From: Pyropia yezoensis
Taxonomy: Eukaryota; Rhodophyta; Bangiophyceae; Bangiales; Bangiaceae
Assembly (NCBI GenBank): GCA_009829735.1
Contig: CM020620.1
Coordinates: 17,752,354 to 17,816,353, forward strand
Length of the DNA stretch: 64,000 bases
Reading direction: 5' to 3'
Positions within the stretch are counted from its first letter, which is position 1. Every line of letters starts with the position of its first letter. Made by a program: the position numbers and the translations under genes. The notes under the pieces were generated by a model. That model made no database searches and was not told the DNA's origin. It saw nothing but the letters and a program-made list of their open reading frames with translations. Shown here in pieces: positions 1 through 11,564 of this stretch.

Positions 1-731
1 CGCACCCCTGTAACGAGAGGGACCGGAAGAAAGGCTGGTTGCCGCACGTACAACTGCTGCTGTAAGCCTATCTCCCCACCACGAAGCAAGACAGAGGTAT
101 GCAGGCCAAACGTTTCATGGTCGGGACGGGGAGACCCGGGCTGAGCCCTGCTGTCCCCCCTTTTCCCCCTCAGGGACCCACCACCAAGTAACCCCCCCAG
201 CACCCGCCCACGAATAACCCACGAATATCAAGCGGCGAGATCTTAAGTTAAGATCTCGAGAAGCAACGAAAGGTAGCCCCCCTATTTGGTGCGCTGCTCC
301 GTACGGGCCAGAATCCAGTACATTCACCAATCCCACAACAGGATGGGTGGGATCAGGACTTATGGGTCATTCGCCTCCATGGGTTGGAGGGTTATGTGGG
401 AAGATCCCCGGTCAGCCGTCCCACGTGGACGGCTGCGGGTCGGACGCCAAGTGGGCGTCGACCCGGGTTGGGCGCCGGCAACGCGCCCCCTCATGGAGGT
501 CTCCCGAGGTCTGTAGCCAGTCGGCGTGTAGGGCACACCCTACACGCGTACGCACCTCCCACCAAGTAGCTAGGGGGCACGCGGGGCGTGTGCAACTGGC
601 CACGCCCAGTGTCAACCAAGACACCATTGGGGGCACCTGTAGTAAATGCCCTCCGGGCGAGGGGAGTAGACGTGGACCCCCCTCACCTCACCCCTCGGCA
701 GCCCCGCCCAACTACGGCGTGGCGCCACAAT
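1..731. other. LTR/leader-like fragment left of element A
   Basis: No gene is called here. The first ~250 bases resemble the stretch upstream of the gag gene of element E (about 40140-40380), including a shared plus-strand peptide pattern VSWSGRG and similar flanking C-rich text. Around 270-285 there is a short match (gtagcccccct) to the LTR of element D. The sequence therefore looks like LTR or leader material of a related retrotransposon lying against element A, whose pol similarity begins at about 732. Both outer ends are unresolved because the window starts inside it. Confidence 0.4.
236..258. repeat. 23-bp odd palindrome
   Basis: Perfect inverted repeat with 11-base arms around a central G, core TTAAGTTAA. 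Two palindromes with the same AA-G-TT centre but different arms lie in the related segment upstream of element E (40057-40073 and 40416-40432). Confidence 0.75.
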
Positions 732-1384
732 AACGTCATTGAGGTACACAAGGCAATTTCGCCACTTCACTCCCGACAGGATTTTGTCGATAGCCCGCTG
801 GAATGTAGCGGGTGCATTGGAGAGTCCAAAGGGCATCCTTAGGAACGCAAAAACTCCGCTGTGGCAGACGAATGCGGTCCTGGGAATGTCTTCCTCTGCC
901 TCTGAGATCGGCCAGTACCCGGCATTGCACTCGATAGTGGTGAACTCTGTCGCCTCTCCCAGGGAGTCAATGCACTCATCCATCTTCGGTAACGGGTATG
1001 AATCCTTCTTGGTAACCAAGTTGAGGCGTTGGTAATCGATGCAGAACCGAGGGGTCTGATCCTTCTTTGGTACGATGACTACTGGGGCACCCCTATCTGA
1101 CATCGAAGGTCGGATGACTGGGGCGTCTTGTATACGCTTGACTTCTCCATCGACGATATCTCGTTGGAGTGGCCCAGCCCGGTGAGGCTGGGAGCGAGCT
1201 GGTCGCGCACCTGGTACGAGGTCGATGCTATGTTGTGTTGCCCCAATCGTGCCCAACGCTCCCCCCGTCCACATGCATTCGTGCGTGGTAAGCATACGGC
1301 GGACACCTTGTTCCACCGAAGGGGGAAGGTGAATAAGGTTTGCCTCGGTCTCGATAGGCTCCTTCCAGTCGTCAGCAGGAGGAG
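732..1384 (-). mobile_element. Element A, left block: Ty3/gypsy RT fragment
   Basis: Minus-strand pol fragment of a Ty3/gypsy element. It shows the linker before RT (HLPPSV..GVRRML), RT motifs FCIDY, LPFGLSNAPATF-like text and a CNAGYW block, all closely matching the pol of element D (54678-58844). Similarity to D stops at about 732, where other LTR-like sequence begins. The other half of the element lies at 19109-22480, separated by the insertion of element B. It is a broken fossil with at least several breaks, and the oldest layer of the nest. Confidence 0.85.
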
Positions 1385-1771
1385 TGTAGCACCATAGGAA
1401 TTCCTGCGGTGACCAGACCCCATCTTCAATTGGGCAACACCAATCGGCAACTCGGAGCTACCGGGGGCCACTTCCCAGGCGAATCCTGGGAAGCTCCAGC
1501 TAACACCTGTCCACGGGCGCCAGACCCTGTTAACCGGCAGGGTAGTTGGAGGGTATTTAACGAGGGTCTAGAGGATAGATTGCTAGCGACGGCGAACGGC
1601 TGGGATGCCTGCCGCCGAGCGGCCAACAAACCCCTCCCCTTTGGGGTTCCGCTACGGTCTGGTTTCTTGGTCTAAGGCCTGCAACCGTACCCATTCGGTG
1701 TGCTTTGGTGTGTATCCCCCCAGAAGAGTGTTTCCTGTGCCTCGTCCTTGACAACTGTTTACTGTGCTACA
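1385..1771 (+). repeat. Element B 5' LTR
   Basis: Direct repeat of 18758-19108; 351 bases from 1421 align with 9 differences. It begins TGTAGCAC and ends GTGCTACA, a perfect terminal inverted repeat as expected of an LTR. A TATTTAA box lies at 1554-1560. The start at 1385 is chosen because element A coding similarity ends at 1384; the repeated part alone would start at 1421. Confidence 0.8.
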
Positions 1772-1772
1772 T

Positions 1773-1790
1773 TGGTGGAGCAGCAGGGGA
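1773..1790 (+). promoter_or_regulatory. Element B primer-binding site (putative)
   Basis: TGGTGGAGCAGCAGGGGA follows the LTR end by one base. It starts with TGG, as required to pair with a tRNA CCA end. The tRNA was not identified. Confidence 0.5.
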
Positions 1791-1931
1791 CGGATCCAGT
1801 CACCCCTGAGGGTGACTCCGTTCCCGATCCTAGCCTACGGTAGAGAGCTGTGAACGATCCACTTGTACGTTATTGAAATTCGCTTTTAGACCCCCACCTG
1901 ATTCTTCCCCCTCCGCCCCCTAGACACAAGT

Positions 1932-4900
1932 ATGTCAACCCAAGATACAATTGGAACGGGGCCGACCCCGGCGGCGCGGGGCACCCCCGCCACGACGGGA
2001 GACCCCCAGGAGCAGCCTCCCGGGACAGTCGAGGCCACGGTCACGCCGCCGGCCTCGACGGGAGGCCAGACCACCAGCGCGTTTCATACCGAACTGGGCG
2101 CAGATCAGACGGGGGTAACCCCCGCACGCAGCGACGATACATCTTCGTTGGATTTCACGCTAGTGGCCGCCACATTCCGTCGGATCGATCGACAGATGGC
2201 CGAGATACGCGCGCAACAAACGAGTGCCATCCCCGCGATGTCGATGCTGCAATACTCGCCGACCGCTACCGGACTCCCGGTACGTCGGGCGCTGCCGCCG
2301 TCGCCGTCGGAAAAAGGCAACCCGTCGGACGCGGCCGAGATTCCCCTGACGGCGACAGCGGAAGCGCAGACGGCCCGTCGGACCGCGGCGGCAGATTACG
2401 AGCCCTCCTCCGGCATTCCCCGGAGATACCCGACCGTTTAAGGCTTCGGCCCTGATTCGTCGGACGAATTCGAGCGATCCCAACATCGGCCAGGGGGCCA
2501 GCCCCTCCCGCCGCAAGGGGACCCGGAATTTTCTGTTCCCCCGACAGACTCGACTCGAACAGGCGGAGGGAGACCCCTCGCCGAGGCCAGCCTGTTGGCG
2601 CTGTTTCAACAGGCCATGACACCGGAATTCACCTCCGCGTTCCGGGCTCAGCTGCTAGGCAGCGTCGGAGACACCGACATTATGAACGAAAAGTTCAGGC
2701 CTATCCTGACGACGGACCGCTCCCGGTTGGAAAACACCGGTCAGCGAGTGTCCACCGCGATGCGGCAGACGCCGCTCAAGGCGATCTCGAACATCCAGCA
2801 GCTTATGAATAGGGCCCCCCCCTTCGGAAAACCAGCGGCGCCGCCTCTGGAGCTCATCGGGTTTTTGACCCAATTCAAAGCAACCTGTGATACCACCGTC
2901 GTCAAGAAGGTCTGGCGCTGAAACCTTTACCCTTCTTTGTCGCCACACCGGAGCAGGCCTTCCTCCGCCAGAGTTCCCCTGGCGGCCACGCGGACAGCGC
3001 CATGGCCCCCATCGCCTTGTACGAAGCAGCCCTGCGACAGCTACTCTCGGCCCACCTCAATGAGGAACAATGCGAAGCGCACTACCGCGCTTTGCAAACC
3101 ACAAAGCAGCGGCTGTGGGAAGACGAAGTGGAATATGGGCAACGCACATCCCAAATGGATTACGACGTGGGCAGGATCCTGCCTGCAGGCGAACTCAAGG
3201 CCCTTCTCTTGGCCGGGGTGCCGGACTATGTCCAGCTCGGGGCGAGGAACGCACCCCAGCGGAAGTCAAACTTCAATCGCATGGTGCACCGCTGAAAGCA
3301 GCTGGGCGACGCGTACCGACGGATCAACCCGTCGGACGCGCTCAAACCCAAGCCGTCGAAGAAGTGAAGTGGGGGGGCAACCACGCCCACCACCCTCCTC
3401 CGGTCCGCCCCCGCGACCAGCGGCAATGCACTGGTCACGGAACACGAGGCCCCGCCGGGGACCCCCACGGAAGGCGACTTCCACGAGTTAGCAATGGATC
3501 CAACGCAACCTGAGGCCTTTATCGATGGATCAGGACAAATCCTGGTCGCCGCCACCCCTATGATGGGGCCGAATGGGCATTTGGCTTACGCCACGCCCCC
3601 CGGGGCCCTATACGGTCGGGGTCGAGGCACCAGGGCGCCTTACGTACGCACCACGGGGTTCACCCCGGTAACCGCGTCCTCGTACCACACGCCCCCTACT
3701 TGGGACGTGCCCACGGAACCGCGGACGGGGGGCCCGGCTCACCGGCTGGGCGAATAGATGTTTCGCCTTCCCCAACCACCTCGGGCATTTCAGGAAAGGG
3801 CACTGGGCGAAGCCCCGCCGCGCTTGCCCCAAGGGGGCTCCAAGATCGAACACCGCCGGTCGCGATGCGACACGGAGAGTGTATGCTGTGCGGCGACCCG
3901 AGCCACTGGGTGGCCGACTGCCCCCTGGTGCCGGAGGCGTCCCGTCGAGCAGCAGAAGCGGCCAAGACCGCACGGCTCGCTGCCGCACGGCCGCCGGGCC
4001 GGATCCCGACGATAGATCCGCGGCCGAACCGCACCGGGCCAGTCCCAGCAATGGTGGTGGATTCCGAAGCGCCAAACCCACCCGACCCAGCCTCCCCGAA
4101 GCCGGAAGACACGCCTTCGGGACCCCCAAGCGCGGAAAACGTCCAAGGGGGGGGCGACGGGCCGGGACCGGAGACCGCAAGCCACCGGACGCTCCGATGG
4201 CTCAGCGGGCCCCACTCCGCGCCCGTGCGTCGCGGCGTGATCACGCCGCGCACGCCCTGCGACCTCCCCCGGGAGGATGGGCGCAAGTCCATCCAGGTCC
4301 CAAGAGGCGGCCATGGAAGAACAGGATCTCCCCCGGGACCAAGCCTCAGCCGGCAGACGCCAGCCTCTCTTCAGTAGTCGAACCAGGATTTGTCCTGTTC
4401 ACCATGGGTAACTATAAAATCTTAGCCACGCTCAGCGTGAACGGTTCCTTCACGCGCGCCTTCTTTCCTGTGCTGGACACGGGAGCGGGACCCAATCTTA
4501 TCCGGCGGGACGCCATCCCGGCCGCTTGGCTCCCAGCCATCCGCCTCGGCAGAGGACCGACCATTCGCGACGCGAACGGCAACCTCCTCCAGACATCGGC
4601 AGCTATCACGTTAACCGTGCAGTCGGCCGACTTAATGGTCCCGTGCGACTTCCTGGTGTGTAATACCTTGTCGGTACCCAGCCTCCTGGGGTGTGAGTTC
4701 ATCACCCCCTTCGTGGACGCTATCCGGCCTGGCAAACGGCGGGTCCATCTCATGGACCACGCAGGTAAGCCAAAAGGGGTCACGGCCATCCTCCAGGACC
4801 TAATCATCGACAGTACCGAGGTTAACCTCGCCGCCGCGTATGAGCCCCAGGGGACCGGGTCGCTTCGCTTAGCGAGACGAACCGTATTCGGACCCATGTC

Positions 4901-5069
4901 CGACACCATCGTACCGGTCAACTGCGTTGTAAGCGGCCTCGCCCGGTAACAATCCAACTCCCGGTTATACACCAGGCAAGGCGTAACGGTGGCCAAAGGA
5001 GTCATTGACTTGCCGATGAACGATGTCGCGTTCATCACCGTCGCGAACTATAGGACCCACGCGGCAATA
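1932..5069 (+). pseudogene. Element B gag and protease block
   Basis: Gag starts at the ATG at 1932 (MSTQDTIG) with a long P/T/A-rich N-terminus. A capsid-like region follows at about 2600-3350 (FLTQFKA, then ELKALLLAGVPDY) and parallels the gag of elements A and D. A CCHC zinc knuckle (CMLCGDPSHWVADC) lies near 3885-3925 and a retropepsin-like protease with DTGAGPNLI near 4475-4505. The block is interrupted by the insertion of element C at 5070, and the coding sequence resumes after 12437. Broken fossil. Confidence 0.85.
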
Positions 5070-5942
5070 TGTAAGAATATGCCCCCTAAATGCCCAAGAC
5101 TCTAGCTTCGGGGATAAGGACTCGGGCCTCTCCTTCCCTATCCTTCTCAGCCAACTCCTTCCAAGACGCATCAACTCCCTGGTAATCTGGAGATGCCGCG
5201 CTGTCCGGCCGAGATTCTACGGGTCGCGGGCGGTCAGCACGAGAGCCGCGGATCGGCTACCCGTTAGTACCCTGACCCATCCCCGGACGGATATTTTCTC
5301 TCCGCGGATCAGAGGACTAACGGACCACAGGACAATCCACATCTCTGACTCATCGGCCAGCCGGAACAATCTCCCCACGAGCCAATGGGAACGGCACGAT
5401 TTGCTGACCCACCGGAGATTTTCGACCCGAAGACTGGCGTCTGGCTTACACGCCTCTGCGGCCTTTCCGGCCGACCGGCGTGTGAGGCCAGCCGCGCGGC
5501 GCTACGAGCGCCGCACGCCGCCCCCGCCCCCGCTTGGGGCTGTCTGGTAGGGCGCCTTGGGGCGCGCACACCCACCTTGACTTCTTCTGAGAGCCTATGC
5601 CTTGTTTTGAGCCCATTGGTGCCGCCCCCCCGGTGGCACGGGCAATCACACGCTTTGGGGCACCCTGGGTGCCCCCCCGGGGGTATATAATGCGTGAGTG
5701 CGGGCGCCAACCGGGGAGACCTCGGGGGGAACAACAAACACAGACACAACGACCTCCTTAACCCTCGACCCCCTCGACCCCCTCGACCCTCAACGACGTC
5801 ACGCCCATCTTCTCCCTCACCCCCATCACCGTGACCCCGCCCGTCACCTTCCCCGCGCCCCGCAGCCTCATTGGCTTGCGCGGGCAGCTGACACCGTTCA
5901 CCAGAACGTTGAGGGCTGCCTGGGTGTGGGTGGTGCCTCACA
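5070..5942 (+). repeat. Element C 5' LTR
   Basis: 873-bp direct repeat of 11565-12437, starting TGTAAG and ending CTCACA, with about 12 differences by eye. It contains a TATATAA box at 5684-5690 followed by a C-rich downstream stretch. Confidence 0.95.
5684..5690 (+). promoter_or_regulatory. TATA box in element C LTR
   Basis: TATATAA sits in the 5' LTR just after a G-rich run. The 3' LTR has TATAAAA at the matching place (12179-12185). It fits the U3 promoter of the element. Confidence 0.6.
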
Positions 5943-5944
5943 TG

Positions 5945-5962
5945 TGGTAGCTTCAAACAGCT
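5945..5962 (+). promoter_or_regulatory. Element C primer-binding site (putative)
   Basis: TGGTAGCTTCAAACAGCT begins two bases after the LTR end. The TGG start fits pairing with a tRNA 3' CCA. The tRNA was not identified. Confidence 0.5.
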
Positions 5963-6350
5963 TGACTTCCTTCTGTCGGTGACGTTGCGATTCCGTTTCC
6001 GATTTGGCCCCCCCTGCGTTTGTGCCCTCGTGCTGCCCCCGGTGTTCGGCGTGCCTCGGGCATTGTAATACGAACGCAGCGGGTTCCACCAATCACACCG
6101 AAAGAACACTGCCCTGACACTGCCCTGGTGGCCCCTGTCACGGTTTTTTTTCTTTTGGTCAACGGATTGTTGAAACCCTGTGGGTGCCAAATCAGGTTCC
6201 GAATATTCTTCCTCGGCGTTGGCGGGCGCCCCAACTTCCTCGGCGGCGCCTGCGCGCGCCCCGGCGGCGCGGGCGACCGCAGAGGCACGCGTCACCCCGG
6301 CGGCGCACGCTTCACCGGCGGCGGCATCCACGTCATCCTCTGTGCCGGCG

Positions 6351-6800
6351 ATGGCCGACTCGGCGGCGGCAGGCGCATCCAAGCCCCCCCTCTCGCGCAA
6401 GAGCAAGGGCCCCGCCACGCCCGGCTCGGCGGGCTCAGCCAGGGGGGGCCTGCTGCTGCACCCGCTGGACCCCTCGCGGCGATACACTGCGCCGCCCGCC
6501 CCACGTATTGGGCACATCCGACTCACGGCGGAACGCGCGGCGGAGCAGCGGGAGCAGCGCCGGATCGCCAAGAGCATCCCCAAGGACAAGTACGTGTGCA
6601 AGCCCTGTGGCGTGCGTTGCAACAGCCTGACAGTGCTGCTCGATCATCGCTGGTCGCGGCGCCACCGCAATACGGTCAACCGTCCAGCCACGCGCCCGCG
6701 GTGCGACATCTGCGATCGCGAATGCGAGACGGTGGAACACTTCGAACGCCTCCAGCGTGGCAAGGATCACCACGGCACGCTGGCGCGCCACACCAGTTGA
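6351..6800 (+). CDS. Extra zinc-finger ORF of element C, upstream of gag
   Basis: A 149-residue frame from the ATG at 6351; the same frame stays open upstream to about 6180 without another ATG. The N-terminal part is A/S/P-rich. It then has a first C2H2 motif of the U1/matrin (JAZ) spacing, CKPCGVRC followed by two His at x12 and x5, and a second C-x2-C motif starting CDIC with a His pair ending KDHH. Such fingers usually bind double-stranded RNA or RNA-DNA hybrids; that is family knowledge, not shown here. The position between the LTR and gag is unusual for Ty3/gypsy. It could be a captured host exon or an accessory gene. Function unknown. Confidence 0.55.
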   Translation: MADSAAAGASKPPLSRKSKGPATPGSAGSARGGLLLHPLDPSRRYTAPPAPRIGHIRLTAERAAEQREQRRIAKSIPKDKYVCKPCGVRCNSLTVLLDHRWSRRHRNTVNRPATRPRCDICDRECETVEHFERLQRGKDHHGTLARHTS

Positions 6801-7156
6801 CACCTCGCAACACCCCCCAGGATCTGTGCGAGAGGCGCGATTTGCCACGTGGATTTCCCCCCGCTTGGAAATCCGGCGCGACCCGACTCGGGCCCGCGCG
6901 CGGACGCCGGCGGCAAAATCCGATTGCACACTTGAGTCTGCGAATTCTGTTTCATCGCATCACTTGTGAACCATCAAATAGTGTTGCACATCTTTTGAAT
7001 CGTTGCAGCCACTACCGCTGCACACGTCCAGAATCTCGTGTACAACTACTTTGACCGATCAAATTACCTTGCACATCTTTAAGGACCTGCCTGGCGCCCA
7101 GCCGAAGTAAGTCGATTTAGATCTGCTTAGTTGATTTGATCGTTGCGAATTATACC

Positions 7157-10100
7157 ATGGATCCCCCTAATCATTCTGGTATTAGCCCGACTAATCCAGG
7201 CACGGCCTCAACCGCACCCTCAGCGGAATCATGGAATCAACTAACTGTGTTCGTCTCGCAGATGAGCGCCGAACTCGAGGCTCACAAGCTAGAACTGGCG
7301 GACGCCAAGAAACAGCTGTCGGACGCCAAGGCCAAGGCCACCTGTGCAGGCACAACGACTGCGAGGCCCCACCAGCCCGCGCTGTTCTCCGGCAAGCCCG
7401 GGACACAGTTGAAGCGAGGTGCTCGCACATGGACTCTTATGTGCGGCTGACTGACCCTGACGAAGCGTGCCGGATCGCCTGCACCTACCTGGACGGTGAG
7501 GCGTTCACTTGGTGGCACACCTACAGTCGTACCATCGCGGTCCCCGACTGGACTGCCCTGCGGGCTGCGCTCATCCGTCCCTTCAGACCACTGAACAAGA
7601 CGCAGGCGGCGCGGGACAAGCTGCCCTCCTGGCGTCAAATCAAGGACGTCGGGACGTTCAACAGGACGTTCCTAAGCGTCCTCTTGGATATCCCCGACAT
7701 CACCGAAGCGGAAAAAATCGACCGCTATAGCCGGGGCCTTAAGCGAGACATCTGGCAGGCACTTTGCCTGAAGACCTACACGGATCTTGAATCCCTTATG
7801 ACTGACGCCCTGCGCGTCGAAGCGGCCAAGGCTGGAGCGTCCCGTATTACCAGCAATGTTAGCAGCACTTTTGGGAAGCCACCGACGACAGGTGATATCC
7901 CAATGGACATTTCCAGCATCAAGGTCGACAAGCTGACGCCTGACGAACGCCAGCGCTGTATGCGCGAGGGTCTGTGCCTCCGCTGTCGCGAGAAAGGGCA
8001 CTTGGCTAAGGACTGCCCAAAAACGCCAGCGGAACTGAAGCAGCAACCATTATCAACACTTGTGAAAGACGCTTCTTTGGTTCCAGAAAATATGTCGTCA
8101 CCGTTTGAAGGCCCGCGACTCGGGCTTCTGCTTTCTACTGCTTCTGTCAATGGCAAAGTTTTTAAGGTGCTTTTTGACGACGGGTCTCCCATCAACTTCG
8201 TCTCAAGGCGCCGCGTGACCTCCCTGCATGTGAACACTAGGGAAACGGACTTTGCGGCAAGCATGCCCGATGGCCGCTCTCATGTCCTCGCTGAAACCGT
8301 TGAACCCCTTGAGATTCACATTGGACCGTACCAAGAACGACTACGATTTGCTGTATGGGACTTAAACGCCTACGACCTCATCCTGGGAAAGAAGTGGCGC
8401 GATGACAAGGACGCCAAAATCAACAACAAGAAAAACAAGATCTCCTTCAAGTTCAACAACAAGAACATCTCTATCACAGCCTCCCTCAAAAAGCCTAAAC
8501 CCCTGATCAGTTGGCAACGTCTCGCCCGGGACCTCGTCCGAAGGTGCCCGGTTTTCGCCATCTTCCTGCACTCCGAAGATCCCTCTACCAACTTCGACAT
8601 TAACGCCATTACGATGGGACACGCCGACGACAAGAGAGAAGTTCAAGAGATTCTCAGAGAATACGCCGACGTCTTTCCAGACGAGCTCCCCGACGGACTT
8701 CCTCCTGAGCGCAGTCACAAGTTTAGCATCAAGCTTACCGACGATGCCCGACCACGTCGTAGCGGAATTTACCGACAAGCCGAATGGGAGCTCGAAGAAC
8801 TTAAGACCCAACTTGCCGTCCTGATAAGGAAGGGATTCATCCAACCAAGCGCCTCACAGTGGGGCTCTTCCGTCCTCTTTGCGGCAAAAAAGGACGGTGG
8901 CTGGCGAATGTGCATCGACTACAGGGCCCTAAACAAGGCCACCATCAAGAACGCGTATCCACTACCACGCATCGACGACATCTTCGACCAACTGCGAAAG
9001 GCCAAGTACTTAACGAAGATCGACCTCGGTTCTGGCTACCACCAGATTCGCCTTGATCCGGAAAAAATACCTCTGACGGCGTTTCGAACCACGTACGGAC
9101 TCTATGAGTTCACGGTCGTACCCTTTGGTTTTACGAATGCACCCGCGGTCTTCATGAACCTAATGAACGATGTCTTCAGACCCTACCTGTACGACTTCAT
9201 CTGCGTCTACCTCTCTGACATCCTAGTCTACAGCGAAACCTACGACGATCACCTCAAGCACCTAAGATTAGCACTCGACAAACTACGAGAACACAAGCTC
9301 TACGTCAAGTTGAGCACGTGCCAATTCGCTCGGACCACTGTGGACTACCTCGGTCACGTCATCTCCGAGAAAGGCTTCTCCATGGAAGACTACAAGGTCC
9401 AAGCCATTCGTACATGGGCAACACCGAGAAGCAAAAAGGACGTGCAATCCTTCCTCGGTATGGTCAACTTCTACCGCTGATTCATCAAGGGAATTGCGGC
9501 CGTAGCCACGCCTTTGACAAGGTTGACTGGGAATGTCGACTTCGAGTGGACCCCAGACGCCCAGAAAGCTTTCGAGCAGCTACAGAATCTGACAACAACC
9601 GCACCAGTACTAAGGCCTTTCGACAAGAGATATCCAGTCTACGTGTCTACCGATGCCAGCGGATATGCTGTTGGCGCAGTCCTTGAGCAAGATGACGGAC
9701 GCGGACGGCGTCCAGTGGCATACGTTTCGTTAACTCTCAACATCCACGAGCAACGCTACAGCATTCGTGAACGAGAACTTCTTGCAGTCGTACAAGCCAT
9801 CCGCCATTGGCGCTGCTACCTCTACGGAAGACCCTTTGAGGTCCACACCGACCATGAGTCCCTGAGATACCTAAGAACCCAAGAAAAGCTCAACGATCGT
9901 CAAGTCAAATGGCTGGAGCTTCTGGACCAGTTCCACTTCAAGATTGTCCCCATCAAGGGCACTTCAAATCCCGTGGCTGATGCCCTTTCCAGGCAGCCAC
10001 AAGATGCTCCCGACAAGCACGCCCCCAATCAAGACCTCCTTAGTCGCGTGCTGGCCAAGACCATCAAAGCCATCCCCAAGAAAACTGAAATCAACAACCT

Positions 10101-11553
10101 CATGACCATCAACCAAAGTGATCAAGACCTTGCCACCTTAGAACAAGAGTACGACGCGGACCCCGAGTTTGCCGACCTAGTCAAAGACCCGGTATCTCCC
10201 TACCGGCTGCACATGAGGTTGTTGAAGCGAAGTGACCGTACGTGTATCCCTGTCGGTACTCTACGCCAAAGACTACTCCACGACTACCACGATGTCCCGT
10301 GCCAAGGGCACAAGGAAATCAAGAAAACAACGAAGGCCATTTCTTCCAAGTACTACTGGAAAACAATGCGGAAGGACATCCAAAGATATGTACAAACATG
10401 TGATTTGTGCCAGCGAAACAAGGCTAGCACCCGGTCACCTCTGGGTCACCTCAAACCTCAAGATCCCCCGAACCAACGATGGGCAAGTGTCTCCATGGAC
10501 TTTATCACGCCTCTTCCTCTGACTCCAAGAGGTCACAACGGGATTTACGTCGTTGTCGACCGCCTTTCCAAAATGATTCGCCTCGCCCCTATGAAGCCGG
10601 ACTGTACCGCGCCAGTTGCAGCACAGCTCTATCACGATCATGTCTATGGACACCACGGACTCCCTGCTTATGTCGTCTGCGACAGGGACCGCGTCTTCTT
10701 CTCGAACTTCTGGCGGTCACTCACGGAGATCCTCAAAGTCAAGGTCAAGGCATCTTCAGCCTACCACCCGCAAACTGACAGACAGACTGAGATTATGAAC
10801 AAGAAGATTGAGGAAATCTTGCGAAATTTCGTCAACCATCACCAGGGCGATTGAGACCTATTCTTGGTTGCTGCTGAAGTCGCCTACAACCGGTCGCCAA
10901 ATGCTGTGACGACGTACTCACCCTTCTTCCTGAACTACGGATTCGAACCCAAGACAGTTCCAATGGACATCCTCGACAAGTCAGAATCAAGTATACCTGC
11001 AGTGTTTGACTGGCTAAGCGGTCTCCAACGCGCTCAGGAGACTGCCATATCAGCCATCAAGAGTGCAAATGAGGCGCGCCCGGCGTACGCAAATCGCCAT
11101 CGCCGACCTTGCAAGATTGCCGTCGACGATCTGGTGCTTCTAAGTACCATACACCTTATGCCAGACGCCTTCCAAGGCGCTCGGAAGCTAATGCCCAAGT
11201 ACTCAGGACCCTATCGCGTCACTGAAAGCATTAATGATGTGACTTTCCGTCTGGATCTTCCCCAAGCGGTGCTTGATCGCAAGGTTCACAACGCCTTCCA
11301 TGCGAGCTTGCTAAAGCCGTACCGCGCTGACCCGTACGGCCGACTTCCTCCCGTTCCGCCTCTGGTTACATTTCCGGACGGTGCGGTCGAGTACGAAGTC
11401 GACTCCATCATACGGTCACGAAAGCGCCGAGGACGACTACAGTACCCCGTCAAGTGGAAAGGCTGTGACGTCAGCGAGAACTCCTGGCTGACAAAGCAAG
11501 ACCTTGCGCACGCACCTGAGGTTTTGGACGCGTTCCTTCGGCGCGCGTCCTGA
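7157..11553 (+). pseudogene. Element C gag-pol region
   Basis: Gag and pol read in one direction as a fused polyprotein, starting at ATG 7157 (MDPPNHSG). Parts in order: a Ty3-type capsid (about 7440-7850, with GEAFTWW), a CCHC knuckle (CLRCREKGHLAKDC, near 7970-8015), a protease (near 8170-8230), RT (about 8750-9300, CIDYRALNKATIKNAYPLPR), RNase H (about 9630-10000, TDASGYAVGAVL), an integrase zinc site and core (about 10300-10900), and a C-terminal chromodomain (about 11380-11540, VKWKGCDVSENSW). Fusion of gag with pol contrasts with the separate frames of D and E. Broken, about three breaks. Confidence 0.9.
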
Positions 11554-11564
11554 GGGGGGGGAGG
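11552..11564 (+). promoter_or_regulatory. Element C polypurine tract
   Basis: Thirteen purines (GAGGGGGGGGAGG) abut the 3' LTR, as expected for the plus-strand primer. Confidence 0.8.

Noticed and set aside
3226-4314. Several open frames opposite to or overlapping element B gag
   Set aside because: Shadows of the GC-rich gag coding sequence, with no match to the antisense protein family, which lies 3' of pol.
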